Shown here: piece after piece, positions 1-7,835 of the stretch
Layout of the letters: the number at the start of each line of letters is the position of its first letter
How positions within the stretch are numbered: position 1 is the stretch's first letter
From: Candidatus Symbiothrix sp.
GTDB taxonomy: Bacteria > Bacteroidota > Bacteroidia > Bacteroidales > Azobacteroidaceae
Direction: 5' to 3'
DNA: 20,174 nucleotides
Assembly: GCA_031270925.1 (NCBI GenBank)
Contig: JAISWY010000114.1
Coordinates: 1 to 20,174 of the forward strand
The notes under the pieces: generated by a model
What the model saw: the letters and a program-made list of their open reading frames with translations, nothing else
Told to the model about the DNA's origin: nothing
Database searches by the model: none
Made by a program: the position numbers and the translations under genes

Positions 1-104
1 TTATTCACAGGAAACACCTCCGGTGTTTCCACTCGCACGTCTTTCGCTCTCGTTAATAGCGCCTCAAAAAAAGATTTAGCCATATTTTGTTTCTTTCGCA
101 TCAT
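1..104 (-). CDS. 5' end of an unrecognised gene, leaving the window
   Basis: Reading the minus strand from an ATG at 104, or from an in-frame ATG at 83, gives an open frame with no stop to the window edge. From the inner start the protein begins MAKSFFEALLTRAKDVRVE and continues TPEVFPVN. The peptide is hydrophilic and has no signal sequence, so a cytoplasmic protein is likely. I do not recognise the family from 27-34 residues. The outer start adds a basic stretch (MMRKKQN). No clear Shine-Dalgarno sequence decides between the starts, which is normal for Bacteroidota. The gene is divergent from the carboxypeptidase gene at 180 and shares a short intergenic region in which I see no convincing promoter. 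The fragment could also be a chance open frame. Confidence 0.45.
   Translation of the reverse strand, partial: MMRKKQNMAKSFFEALLTRAKDVRVETPEVFPVN
10..30. repeat. Perfect inverted repeat, 9-bp arms, 3-bp loop
   Basis: GGAAACACC (10-18) and GGTGTTTCC (22-30) are exact reverse complements around TCC. The repeat lies inside the partial minus-strand frame, where it encodes part of the segment VETPEVFPV. It could form a hairpin, but no T tract follows on either strand, so a terminator is unlikely. Confidence 0.5.
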
Positions 105-179
105 TTAATCGAAAAATGCATGATATGTCAATAATTTTTCCGACATTTGCCCGGTTCGGAATCACAAAATTAAACAAAT

Positions 180-1601
180 ATGAAATATTACTTTACGCTT
201 GTACTGCTTTGTTGGGTTTGTTGTCTTTCGGCGCAAACCAAAAATCGGACAATAAACCGATTTCTCCAAACCGAGGGCTTTGAAAATGCTTCCATCGGCC
301 TTTGTGTCATGAATAGTTCCGGAAAAGTCGTGTGGGCATACAATCGAAACACCGCTTTGACGCCTGCCTCCATTCTCAAAGTCGTTACAACGGCTACGGC
401 ATTGGAAATTTTGGGCGAAAATTACCGCTATCCGACCACTTTGGCGGCCGCCGGCGATACTTTATTTATCATAGGCAGTGGCGACCCAACGCTTGGAAGT
501 CAGTTTTTAAACGCCTCTTCCACTGCTTTTTTGGATAAATGTTTACCCAAAATTCAAAAAAATCTGCCGCAATTATCTACAATAATCATTGATGAAAGTT
601 GCTTCGGAGAAGAAGGTTTATCCGAAAGATGGATTCGCCAAGACATCGGAAGTTATTATGCGCCTGCGAGTTACGGCATCAGCATTTTCGACGACACTTA
701 CCGGCTGCATTTGAATACGCAAAAAACCGATTCAGCCGGACATCCCGAAATCATGGAAATGCAACCGAAAATTCCGCAACTCAAATTCCATAATCGTTTG
801 ACAATCAACCGTTCGAGACAAGGCAATGCTTATATTTTCAACAATCCGATGTCGTTCGATGCCGTTTTATCCGGTGATCTTCCGGCCGGAAAAGCCGATT
901 TTGTTTTGAAAGGCGCCATTCCCGATCCGGGACAAATTTTGGGCGGACTTTTATCCGATACTTTGCAAAAAATAGGATATTCAGCGCCGGTCATACAAAC
1001 AATTATAACTGCGAATAAAAATATAAAATCACAATACAAAGCGTTTTACACATATTATTCGCCCAAATTGAACGACATTATCCGAGTAATTAACGAGCAA
1101 AGCAATAATCATTACTCCGAACATTTGATTCGTACACTCGGCAAATCGTCGTCGGATACCACCTTGGCGGCCGGAATTACAAGCGTCAAAAAGTTGTGGA
1201 AGCAACGACGTTTTGATACACAAGGCTTGTTTATGTTCGATGGCAGCGGCTTGTCGCCGAGCAACGCAGTAAGTCCCGATTTGATGTGCCGCATCTTGCA
1301 TTATATGCAATCCGAAAGTCAATACCGCAAATCGTTTATAGCATCCCTGCCGCAAGCCGGAAAAGAAGGAAGCGTTAGTAATGTATTGAAAAACAAACGT
1401 TTGAAAGGGAAACTAGTGATGAAAAGCGGCAGCATTATGGGCGTGCAATGTTTTGCAGGCTATTACATCAAGGGCGCAGAAATTCGTTCTTTTGCCGTGA
1501 TGGTTAATCGTTTTACTTGTTCGCGGCAAGAAACGGTTGCTGCTATTGAAAAATTGTTGCTTGGGATTTTGCCCAAGAATTTTGAGAAAGGAAAACGCTA
1601 A
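180..1601 (+). CDS. dacB: D-alanyl-D-alanine carboxypeptidase/endopeptidase, PBP4 type (peptidase S13)
   Basis: This is a periplasmic penicillin-binding protein that trims or cleaves peptidoglycan cross-links (DD-carboxypeptidase/DD-endopeptidase activity). An N-terminal signal peptide ends near the LSAQ at residues 16-19. All three active-site motifs of the serine DD-peptidase fold are visible: SxxK as SILK at residues 64-67 (nucleophile Ser64, base Lys67), SxN as Ser308-Asn309-Asn310, and KSG as Lys415-Ser416-Gly417 in place of the more common KTG. The gap of about 240 residues between the first two motifs fits the large inserted domains of family S13, as does the length of 473 residues. 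The ATG at 180 is the only start that gives a proper signal peptide. It ends 6 bp from the convergent HTCS gene, leaving no room for a separate terminator. It is probably a housekeeping gene and not part of the neighbouring PUL. Confidence 0.95.
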   Translation: MKYYFTLVLLCWVCCLSAQTKNRTINRFLQTEGFENASIGLCVMNSSGKVVWAYNRNTALTPASILKVVTTATALEILGENYRYPTTLAAAGDTLFIIGSGDPTLGSQFLNASSTAFLDKCLPKIQKNLPQLSTIIIDESCFGEEGLSERWIRQDIGSYYAPASYGISIFDDTYRLHLNTQKTDSAGHPEIMEMQPKIPQLKFHNRLTINRSRQGNAYIFNNPMSFDAVLSGDLPAGKADFVLKGAIPDPGQILGGLLSDTLQKIGYSAPVIQTIITANKNIKSQYKAFYTYYSPKLNDIIRVINEQSNNHYSEHLIRTLGKSSSDTTLAAGITSVKKLWKQRRFDTQGLFMFDGSGLSPSNAVSPDLMCRILHYMQSESQYRKSFIASLPQAGKEGSVSNVLKNKRLKGKLVMKSGSIMGVQCFAGYYIKGAEIRSFAVMVNRFTCSRQETVAAIEKLLLGILPKNFEKGKR

Positions 1602-1607
1602 CAGGTT

Positions 1608-4600
1608 TTATCGTTCCTGTATTCGTTTAATATGCTCTGATGCCGATACGCCAAATTCATCCTTAAAACATTGGCGGAAATAAGTTATACTGTTGATACC
1701 CACACGGAAAGCGACTTCCGAAATGGTATATTTCCCGGTCAATAACAATTCTTCCGCTTGCTTCATTCTGATTTTACGGATAAACTCATTAACGGAAAGG
1801 CTGGTTAAAGCCTTGATTTTCCGGTATAAAGTAGCATGGCTCATATTCACTTTTTGAGCGATAAATTCAATATCCAAATCTTCCGAAAAACAGTTGTCTT
1901 TGATTATTCCGCCGACTTTCTCCAAAAATTCGTTATCCAATTGATGAATCGAATTGTTCAGCAAAGTCTGCTTAAATACTTTGCTGTGAACCATTTGCTC
2001 TGCCAATTTCTTTCGCGAATCCATCAAATTGGCCACGCGGCTGCGCAACAAATCGGCACTGAACGGTTTGGTAATGTAGGAATCGGCTCCAACTTGGTAG
2101 CCTTCAGTTTTGTCCTGCATCGACGTTTTTGCCGTAAGAAGAATTACCGGAATATGGCTGGTACGAATATCGTTTTTCAGCGCGACGCACAATTCCAATC
2201 CCGACAGTTCGGGCATCATAATATCGCTGATAACGATGTCGGGAATGTGATCGAAAGCGTATTCCAATCCGGCTTTGCCGTCTTTTGCGGTCAATATCGC
2301 ATAATTGCCGGCGAAGATATCGCGGATGTAGTGCAGAATATCGGAGTTGTCTTCCACTATCAGCATAATTTTTTTGTTGTTAGCTTCCTCTATTTCGCCG
2401 GTGTCCGGTAGGGGCCTTGCATGCAATGCCCCCGGGTCGTGCGGCACGCCGGGATAGGCCTTGTCGGTCATCAAACGAAAACGGAAAACACTGCCTCGCT
2501 CTTCTTCACTTTCAACAAGAATAACTCCCTGATGAACGGCCGCCAAATTTTTCACAAGCGAAAGGCCGACACCCGTTCCCGAAGCCTGATTCTTGCCTTT
2601 TACCTGATAATAACGATCGAAAATTTTCTCCAATTCCGACGCCGGAATACCGCAGCCGGTATCCGAAACTTCGATTTCGGTGTACGCAAGCTCGTTTTCC
2701 GTAATGTCCCGCAAACTAACACGGATTTCGCCTTGCCGCGTATATTTAAAGGCATTCGACAGCAAATTGTCCAAAATCATGGAAACAATTTCCGGATCGA
2801 AAAACAAAACGGTGTTTCCGGTTTCGACAGACAGCGTGAACAAAAGCTCGCTGTTTCGATTCAACTCCTTGTATTTCAAGACAATTTCCTGCATCAGTTT
2901 GGCAATATCGCCTTTGGATACGCGCAAAGGCAGATTATTGGTTTCCGTTTTCCGGAAATCCAAAATCCGGTTGATTAAATCCAACAAGCGGGAAGCGTTT
3001 TTATAAATCAAGGAAATTTTTTTCTCCGATTGTTCCGAAAGCGAAGCATCGTTCGACAAATCTTCCAAGGGGCCGATAATCAGCGTTAAAGGCGTTCGCA
3101 ATTCGTGAGTAATATTCGTGAAAAACTGCAATTTATCGTTGTTCAAAACTTGTTGCTGGCGGATATTTTCTTTTTCCATATACAACTGACTTTCCAACTG
3201 TATCCGTTTTTTGTAAAAAGAGGCGATATAGAGAATAATAGCGATAACTATCAGTATATAAATCAGTTTAGCCCACCACGTCCAATAGAGAGGCGGATGA
3301 ATTTTCACGTTGAAAGAAGCTGTTTGTTCCGACCAGTCCTGGTTATTCAATCGCGAACGGACGGAAAAAAGGTAAGTTCCGGAGGGAAGATTCCTGAAAA
3401 CTACTTCATTAGTTTTGCCGATTTCGTACCACTCGTCGTTCAGGCCTTTCATTTGGTAAGCGTATTCGATTTGATTGGCGAAAGCGTAATCCATCACATT
3501 GAAAGTGAGGGTAAACGTGTTTTGATTGTATTTCAGTTGCGCCGTGCCGGACGAAACCGGATAATCGCCTTCCGTGGTTTCGGGTTCCGTGCGACCGGTG
3601 TAATAACGGAATCCGATAATGCTAACGGGCGGTAATGCTCTCCTGTTCGTGATTTCCTTCGGATTGAAGCGGCAAACGCCGTTTTGCGAGCCGAAATACA
3701 AGTAACCGTTTGACGCCCGAAGCGTTGAGCCGTCCATAAATTGTCCGGCGGGAAGGCCGTGAGAATAATCGTAATTATAAAATTTGTTTTTTGTTTCGTC
3801 ATACGAAGCGATTCCGTCGTTGGAACTGAACCATATTTTGCCTTCCGAATCTTCGATTACAGCGCGTATATAGCTGTTTTTCAATCCGTTTTTCTCGGTA
3901 AAGATTATAAAATCGGACAAATTTTCGGTATTCGGAAACAAAATCAAACCTTCGCTTGTGCCGACCCACATCCTTTGCCGCGAATCTTTGAAAATGCAGG
4001 AAACGGCATTGGAATAGAATCCGGCTTCGCGATGAAATTCGGCGATGGAGTTGAACATCGAATCCAATATGCACAAGCCCACACCAAAACTGCCGACCCA
4101 CAATCGCCCTTGCGCATCTTTCGCGATGGCTCGTATATTGTTGTCGCTCGGTAAGTTATGGATTTTAGCTGTATATTTTTTCAGCATTTTCGATGGAAGA
4201 TGATAGGAAAACATACCTTCGTTATCGCTTCCTATCCAAATGGTTTTGTATTGGTCTTCAAAAAAGCAGCGAATGGTTTTGATATTAAAATCGGCCGAAC
4301 GGAAATCGGAAAATTGCTTTTTGCGGCTGTCGTAAATGATTATACCTCCCTCGTAGGTGCCGAACCACAGATTGCCGTCCGAGTCTTTCAAGGCCGAGAG
4401 AATATAGTTATCGCTCAATTGTCGGTTTTCTTTCGTGTAAACGGCCGTGCGGAGGCCGTTGTAGTAAGTGCAGATGCCGCCGCCATTGGTACCTATCCAA
4501 ATAGCGCCCGCATTATCCTCACATATTCCCCAAGCCGTTTGGCTGGGCAGACTGTTGGTTTGGTCATGGAGCGAATGTTGCCATTTATGGAAAAAATCGG

Positions 4601-5678
4601 GATTTTTATTGATAAAATTGATGCCGCCGCTGTAAGTTCCAATCCACACATTACCGAAATTATCCTGAAAAACGGTTCTGACCGTACTGTACGACAATCC
4701 CGTTTCGCCATCGGAAGGATAGATGTTTTGGAACGTAATCTCTTTGGGCGAAAGAAACATTTTATTGTTCAAATTCAGAATACTCACGCCACCATTTTCG
4801 GTACCAATCCACAATTGGTTGTCGTTGGTTTGCATAATCGAAAAAACGACATTGGAAATGAGCGATCCGGTTTTACGCCCGTCGGTTTTGAAGCACACAA
4901 ACTGTTCCGTATCGGGATTGAACAAGGCCAATCCGCCATCGGAGCCCACCCAAATATTGCCGAGATTGTCGATGAAAATTGTTCGCACATTATTGTTCGG
5001 CAATGAAAAAGGATTATCCGGTTGATGCGTATAGTTTTTTACAGAGCGATCGTTGAGGTTCAGGACGCTCAATCCGTCGTTTACATGACCGATATAGAGG
5101 CGTCCTTTCCGGTCGTCGGCAATCGTCCACACATAATCGCTCGGAAGTTCCGGCAGAGTTGTCCGGTTGAAATGAACAAATTGCCGGGTGGTTTTGTCGT
5201 AATAATCCACGCCGTTGGAATAGGTTGCTATCCAAAGATTTCCCGCGGCATCGTTGGCAATGTCGGTTACGGCGTCGGAAGCGATGCTGTTGTGATTTTC
5301 CGGTTTGTGCAGAAACAGCGAAAAGCTTTCGGTTTCGCAATCATAGACATTCAAGCCGGCGCGTTGAGTGGCTATCCATATTATATTGTCTATTGGGTCG
5401 GCATATACTTTATTGAGTTCGTTCGCGCTGATTCCGGGTTTTCCCTCGAACGATTTTTTGTAAACGCGGAACGATTTCCCGTCGAAGCGGTTTAATCCCG
5501 ATTCGGTGGCAAACCACAGAAAACCTTGCTTATCTTGCGTGATGCTGACGATATAATTGTTCGACAGGCCTTGTTCGATGCCGATGCGACGGATCGAATA
5601 GGATTGGGCGCTTGCCGACAAGGACGACAAACAGAGTCCTAAAACAAAAGTCGGAAAAATAATGAAAAACTTGTACAT
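1608..5678 (-). CDS. Hybrid two-component system (HTCS) regulator: propeller sensor, histidine kinase, receiver, AraC output
   Basis: This is a one-protein sensor and transcription factor that in Bacteroidota switches on the adjacent glycan utilization genes when an oligosaccharide binds in the periplasm. Domain order: a signal peptide (about 1-24); fourteen propeller blades (Reg_prop, about 40-690), each with a motif like LWIGTENGG; a Y_Y_Y domain (about 717-793); one membrane helix (about 799-821); HisKA with H-box His858 in THELRTPL; HATPase with N-box Asn975 (DNLLSNAFKYT), then DTGCGIP and GVGLSL; a receiver (about 1103-1218) with acceptor Asp1152 in SDIMMPE and the conserved Lys of TKPF; and an AraC helix-turn-helix (about 1255-1352). 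The length of 1356 residues is normal and no key residue is missing. The gene is divergent from the PUL, so it most likely controls the promoter at 5819. The linker between kinase and receiver contains palindromic DNA (see 2411-2453). Confidence 0.97.
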   Translation of the reverse strand: MYKFFIIFPTFVLGLCLSSLSASAQSYSIRRIGIEQGLSNNYIVSITQDKQGFLWFATESGLNRFDGKSFRVYKKSFEGKPGISANELNKVYADPIDNIIWIATQRAGLNVYDCETESFSLFLHKPENHNSIASDAVTDIANDAAGNLWIATYSNGVDYYDKTTRQFVHFNRTTLPELPSDYVWTIADDRKGRLYIGHVNDGLSVLNLNDRSVKNYTHQPDNPFSLPNNNVRTIFIDNLGNIWVGSDGGLALFNPDTEQFVCFKTDGRKTGSLISNVVFSIMQTNDNQLWIGTENGGVSILNLNNKMFLSPKEITFQNIYPSDGETGLSYSTVRTVFQDNFGNVWIGTYSGGINFINKNPDFFHKWQHSLHDQTNSLPSQTAWGICEDNAGAIWIGTNGGGICTYYNGLRTAVYTKENRQLSDNYILSALKDSDGNLWFGTYEGGIIIYDSRKKQFSDFRSADFNIKTIRCFFEDQYKTIWIGSDNEGMFSYHLPSKMLKKYTAKIHNLPSDNNIRAIAKDAQGRLWVGSFGVGLCILDSMFNSIAEFHREAGFYSNAVSCIFKDSRQRMWVGTSEGLILFPNTENLSDFIIFTEKNGLKNSYIRAVIEDSEGKIWFSSNDGIASYDETKNKFYNYDYSHGLPAGQFMDGSTLRASNGYLYFGSQNGVCRFNPKEITNRRALPPVSIIGFRYYTGRTEPETTEGDYPVSSGTAQLKYNQNTFTLTFNVMDYAFANQIEYAYQMKGLNDEWYEIGKTNEVVFRNLPSGTYLFSVRSRLNNQDWSEQTASFNVKIHPPLYWTWWAKLIYILIVIAIILYIASFYKKRIQLESQLYMEKENIRQQQVLNNDKLQFFTNITHELRTPLTLIIGPLEDLSNDASLSEQSEKKISLIYKNASRLLDLINRILDFRKTETNNLPLRVSKGDIAKLMQEIVLKYKELNRNSELLFTLSVETGNTVLFFDPEIVSMILDNLLSNAFKYTRQGEIRVSLRDITENELAYTEIEVSDTGCGIPASELEKIFDRYYQVKGKNQASGTGVGLSLVKNLAAVHQGVILVESEEERGSVFRFRLMTDKAYPGVPHDPGALHARPLPDTGEIEEANNKKIMLIVEDNSDILHYIRDIFAGNYAILTAKDGKAGLEYAFDHIPDIVISDIMMPELSGLELCVALKNDIRTSHIPVILLTAKTSMQDKTEGYQVGADSYITKPFSADLLRSRVANLMDSRKKLAEQMVHSKVFKQTLLNNSIHQLDNEFLEKVGGIIKDNCFSEDLDIEFIAQKVNMSHATLYRKIKALTSLSVNEFIRKIRMKQAEELLLTGKYTISEVAFRVGINSITYFRQCFKDEFGVSASEHIKRIQER
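2411..2453. repeat. Palindromic repeat-like DNA inside the HTCS coding sequence
   Basis: Positions 2411-2432 form a 22-bp palindrome centred on GCATGC, with 11-bp arms and one mismatched pair (2416/2427). It is followed directly by a second hairpin: CCCGG at 2431-2435 pairs with CCGGG at 2449-2453, and inside it CGTGC (2438-2442) pairs with GCACG (2444-2448), with a 2-nt bulge. Read on the minus strand these encode about residues 1076-1090 (PGVPHDPGALHARPL), a Pro/Gly-rich linker between the kinase and the receiver. Arms of the type GGGGC...GCCCC around TTGCATGCAA resemble dispersed intergenic palindromes known in many bacteria. That it is an inserted repeat is my inference. Confidence 0.6.
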
Positions 5679-5730
5679 ACCGGAAAATATAAATTCAGCC
5701 GCTAATTTAGGCCTTTTTTCGGAAGTTTAC

Positions 5731-5738
5731 GCAAATAA
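5731..5738 (-). promoter_or_regulatory. Possible weak promoter for the HTCS gene
   Basis: On the minus strand this reads TTTATTTG, which is close to the Bacteroidota -7 consensus TAnnTTTG but departs from it in the first two bases. A TTG lies roughly 20 bp further upstream on the minus strand (near 5756-5759). Transcription starting here would leave a leader of about 45 nt before the HTCS start at 5678. The evidence is weak, because the region is AT-rich and such matches arise by chance. Confidence 0.25.
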
Positions 5739-5758
5739 AAAAACGCTTTTTTAAGCAA

Positions 5759-5797
5759 TGACGAATTTATGTGCTGTTTTTGACGAATCGCTGTGCT
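5759..5797 (+). promoter_or_regulatory. Candidate HTCS operator: two-copy direct repeat, 22-bp period
   Basis: Two copies of TGACGAATNNNTGTGCT lie at 5759-5775 and 5781-5797. All 14 defined positions match and only the central three bases differ. The start-to-start distance is 22 bp, about two helical turns, which fits two AraC-type DNA-binding domains lying side by side on one face of DNA. The second copy ends 21 bp before the -7 box at 5819, so its TGTGCT half covers the place where a -33 element would be. No good TTTG -33 box is present there, as expected for an activator-dependent promoter. The HTCS gene diverges from this same region. Binding by the HTCS is inferred. Confidence 0.6.
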
Positions 5798-5818
5798 TTT
5801 TATTATAAAATTACCGCC

Positions 5819-5826
5819 TATCTTTG
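5819..5826 (+). promoter_or_regulatory. Bacteroidota-type -7 promoter box for the PUL
   Basis: TATCTTTG is an exact match to the TAnnTTTG element recognised by the Bacteroidota primary sigma factor. Transcription would start roughly 7 bp downstream, giving a leader of about 45 nt before the ATG at 5877. The matching upstream TTTG element is poor. The position just after the direct repeat at 5759-5797 suggests that the promoter depends on an activator. Confidence 0.65.
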
Positions 5827-5876
5827 CATTGTGTTTAAAAATTGATTATAATATGTAACATTTAAATTTTTTTATC

Positions 5877-7271
5877 ATGAAAAGAATCATTTTTACTTCG
5901 TTTTTTTTGATGAGTCTGTTTTTCGGACTTCAAGCGCAATCGTTAGCTTCTTTTGAAGATGACGCAGAAAACAATCTTCGTGTGGCCAACTTCGACACCG
6001 ACGGCGATCCGGGTTGGTATGAATCGGCAAGCTATGTCGAGGGCGGACAACCGCAAATTGGCGCTAACCCAAGCAAAAGCGGTATCAACACTTCCGACAA
6101 ATGCGTTTTAGCGGTTAATGTGGCTAATGCCGATTGGTGGGGAAATTTCTTTTCCTTAATGTTAGATCAACCGATTACGATTACCGAAAGCAATAAGTAT
6201 TTGCATTTGATGGTTTATCGTTCCATTCAGCCGAAGAATTTTTGTATCGGTTTTAATGATCGAAACGAAGACGCCGGCCGCGTTTTTCAAGGTAAACTGA
6301 AAGAAGACGGCGTGTGGGAAAATGTCGTAGTCGATTTGAGTTCCAAAATCGACCAAGAGTTGAGTTATTTGGGCTTTATTTGTAGCGCCAACTGGGACGA
6401 CCCAAGAGAAGGTTGGGATGTGGCGACTTATGCTTTCGATAATTTCGCATTGAGCAACAGCCCGCTTCCTCCCAATGTTACGTTGGTGGATGGCAACGGT
6501 TTGAAAATCGGTTACGAAAGTCAATCCGAAATTGAGCAATGGGTTAATGAAATTGATTTGCAGAACGCAAACAACACGTCCGCAATCATCGACAACCCGT
6601 TTACCGAAAGTGCAGTCAATGCAGGCGGTAAAGTCCTGCAATTCAACAAAAGCTCGGAGGCTTCGTGGTGGCAGGGCTATCGCATTGATTTCAACGGAAT
6701 TATGGAAGTCGGCGGAACCTATCCGCAATACATTCATACATTGGTATATATTCCGGCCGATGTAATTACCGGCGAAATGACGGGAGTGGATATTCAGCTT
6801 TGCGCCAAAGACCATTTGGGCAACGAAAATACCGAACTGTTTACCGTTTGGGATGATGAAGTCGGCGAATGGATTGATTTGGTAATGGAAGTGAATCAAA
6901 TCGTTTATTTGAAGGAATTGACCGTTCGTTACGATTTGCGGAAAGAGGGCGATGAATACGTCAATTCACCGGCGAATATCTTCTATTTGGATGAAATCGA
7001 GTTCAATAAAGACGCCGATCCCCGCACATTAATTGAATCGGGAATTAGTCCGGCAGCCGTTGAAGGTTTAGCGAATGTGATTTCGGCTGCCAATGCAATT
7101 CAAATCATTGCCAATCAGGATGTTGCGATTCGAGTATATACTGTTGCCGGCAGTTTGATTCATTCGGCGAATGTTACCGGCAAAACCGTTCTTCCGATAG
7201 AAAAAGGCTTGTATTTGGTTAAAATCAATGCGACTAAAGGGAATCAGGTTGTAAAAGTTTTGGTACAATAA
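5877..7271 (+). CDS. Secreted two-module protein with T9SS-like C-terminal domain, probable glycan-binding protein
   Basis: This is the first gene of the putative PUL and I do not recognise it as an enzyme. A signal peptide (about 1-21, ending GLQAQS) is followed by two homologous beta-rich modules, about 24-196 and 201-383. Each has an NP followed by Gly/Ala-x-N, a Trp-Trp pair (87-88 and 264-265) and a closing YxxD(N/E) segment (YAFDNF, FYLDEI). The same module forms the N terminus of the GH30 protein at 17612. Residues about 400-464 look like a degenerate type A T9SS sorting domain: a beta-rich stretch with RVYTVAG, then KGLYLVKI and a short KVLVQ end, but without the usual YPNP start. With no catalytic domain and paired Trp residues, a carbohydrate-binding role at or beyond the cell surface is the best guess. 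The ATG at 5877 gives the signal peptide and follows the promoter at 5819. Confidence 0.75.
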   Translation: MKRIIFTSFFLMSLFFGLQAQSLASFEDDAENNLRVANFDTDGDPGWYESASYVEGGQPQIGANPSKSGINTSDKCVLAVNVANADWWGNFFSLMLDQPITITESNKYLHLMVYRSIQPKNFCIGFNDRNEDAGRVFQGKLKEDGVWENVVVDLSSKIDQELSYLGFICSANWDDPREGWDVATYAFDNFALSNSPLPPNVTLVDGNGLKIGYESQSEIEQWVNEIDLQNANNTSAIIDNPFTESAVNAGGKVLQFNKSSEASWWQGYRIDFNGIMEVGGTYPQYIHTLVYIPADVITGEMTGVDIQLCAKDHLGNENTELFTVWDDEVGEWIDLVMEVNQIVYLKELTVRYDLRKEGDEYVNSPANIFYLDEIEFNKDADPRTLIESGISPAAVEGLANVISAANAIQIIANQDVAIRVYTVAGSLIHSANVTGKTVLPIEKGLYLVKINATKGNQVVKVLVQ

Positions 7272-7272
7272 A

Positions 7273-7380
7273 TACATTCCGTCAAGAATGTATCGCTCGG
7301 TAGAAATGAGGAACCCTTGCGTTGCTACCGAGCGATGCATCTCTACGAGACGCCGGTTTACACAACAGATGTAATGTCTG
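7273..7380. repeat. Cluster of overlapping inverted repeats in the intergenic gap, possible terminator or palindromic mobile repeat
   Basis: Four hairpin-capable elements follow the stop at 7271. TACATTC (7273-7279) pairs with GAATGTA (7286-7292). ATGTATCGCTCGGTAG (7288-7303) pairs with CTACCGAGCGATGCAT (7325-7340), a 16-bp stem with one G-T wobble and a 21-nt loop. GCATCTC (7337-7343) pairs with GAGACGC (7347-7353) with one mismatch. CAGAT (7366-7370) pairs with GTCTG (7376-7380) with one wobble. The first and second share bases, as do the second and third, so they compete with one another. No run of T follows the long stem, so a classical intrinsic terminator is not shown. The structure resembles a dispersed palindromic repeat that may also weaken read-through. 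Confidence 0.65.
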
Positions 7381-7411
7381 ATACTCTTTCAAATTAAATT
7401 AATACGTTCTC

Positions 7412-7828
7412 ATGAAAAACACATTTTCAAGCATCATCGCCTTGCTGCTGCTTTTCGGTTTCTATGCCTGTGAAGAAAAAAACGAAGCAGCCGAAATCGA
7501 ATCCAAATTAGCCGGCACATGGCAATTATCTTCTGCAATAATCGACGGAATCGAAACGGACATAAGCGTTTACCCCGATTTCATCCGTTTTCAAACGAAC
7601 AAAATATTCCTGTCGTACAACTCAACTTTCAACGAGTTGATACGCGGCGGCTGGAGTTATGAAGGCGCCATGCTCAATATCTCAACCGACTTGCCGGCAG
7701 CCTATTACGTGCTTCGTGTCGATGAAAATTACTTGTCGCTGAAACGCAACGATTTCAATACCGATGGCGGATTGATTGCAACAGTCCGCAACTATCAACG
7801 AACAGAAGACTCACAAATTCTCGAATAA
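7412..7828 (+). CDS. Small lipoprotein with lipocalin-like domain
   Basis: The 138-residue protein starts with a lipoprotein signal ending LFGFYAC, with lipidated Cys20. The mature part opens with an acidic CEEKNE segment and then LAGTWQLSSAIIDG, the typical opening of the lipocalin-like domains common in Bacteroidota lipoproteins. Alternating beta-strand-like segments follow to the C terminus (IRFQTNKIFLSY, GGWSYEGAMLNIS, YLSLKRND). No catalytic motif is seen. It ends 7 bp before the next lipoprotein gene and lies upstream of susC1, so it is probably an accessory surface or periplasmic protein of the PUL. Its substrate is unknown. Whether it has its own promoter or depends on read-through from the promoter at 5819 is unclear, because I found no TAnnTTTG match in 7272-7411. 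Confidence 0.8.
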   Translation: MKNTFSSIIALLLLFGFYACEEKNEAAEIESKLAGTWQLSSAIIDGIETDISVYPDFIRFQTNKIFLSYNSTFNELIRGGWSYEGAMLNISTDLPAAYYVLRVDENYLSLKRNDFNTDGGLIATVRNYQRTEDSQILE

Positions 7829-7835
7829 TATTCCA

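Noticed and set aside
142..149. GACATTTG as a -7 box for dacB
   Set aside because: It departs from TAnnTTTG at the first base and there is no TTTG at the right distance upstream, so I did not call a promoter.
4158..5006. A 282-codon plus-strand open frame opposite the HTCS gene, and similar long antisense frames at 1836-2411 and 2421-2978
   Set aside because: They lie wholly inside the HTCS coding region, whose domains are unmistakable, and their translations show no domain or signal. They are shadows of its codon use.
3700..5600. The regular repeats in the HTCS sensor as a nucleotide repeat array or CRISPR
   Set aside because: They are fourteen protein-level propeller blades of variable DNA sequence, with no conserved repeat-spacer structure.
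5737..5752. A-run and T-run around CGC as a terminator
   Set aside because: It lies in the divergent region upstream of both genes, where no transcript should end, and the stem is only A-T pairs. It is more likely AT-rich promoter DNA.
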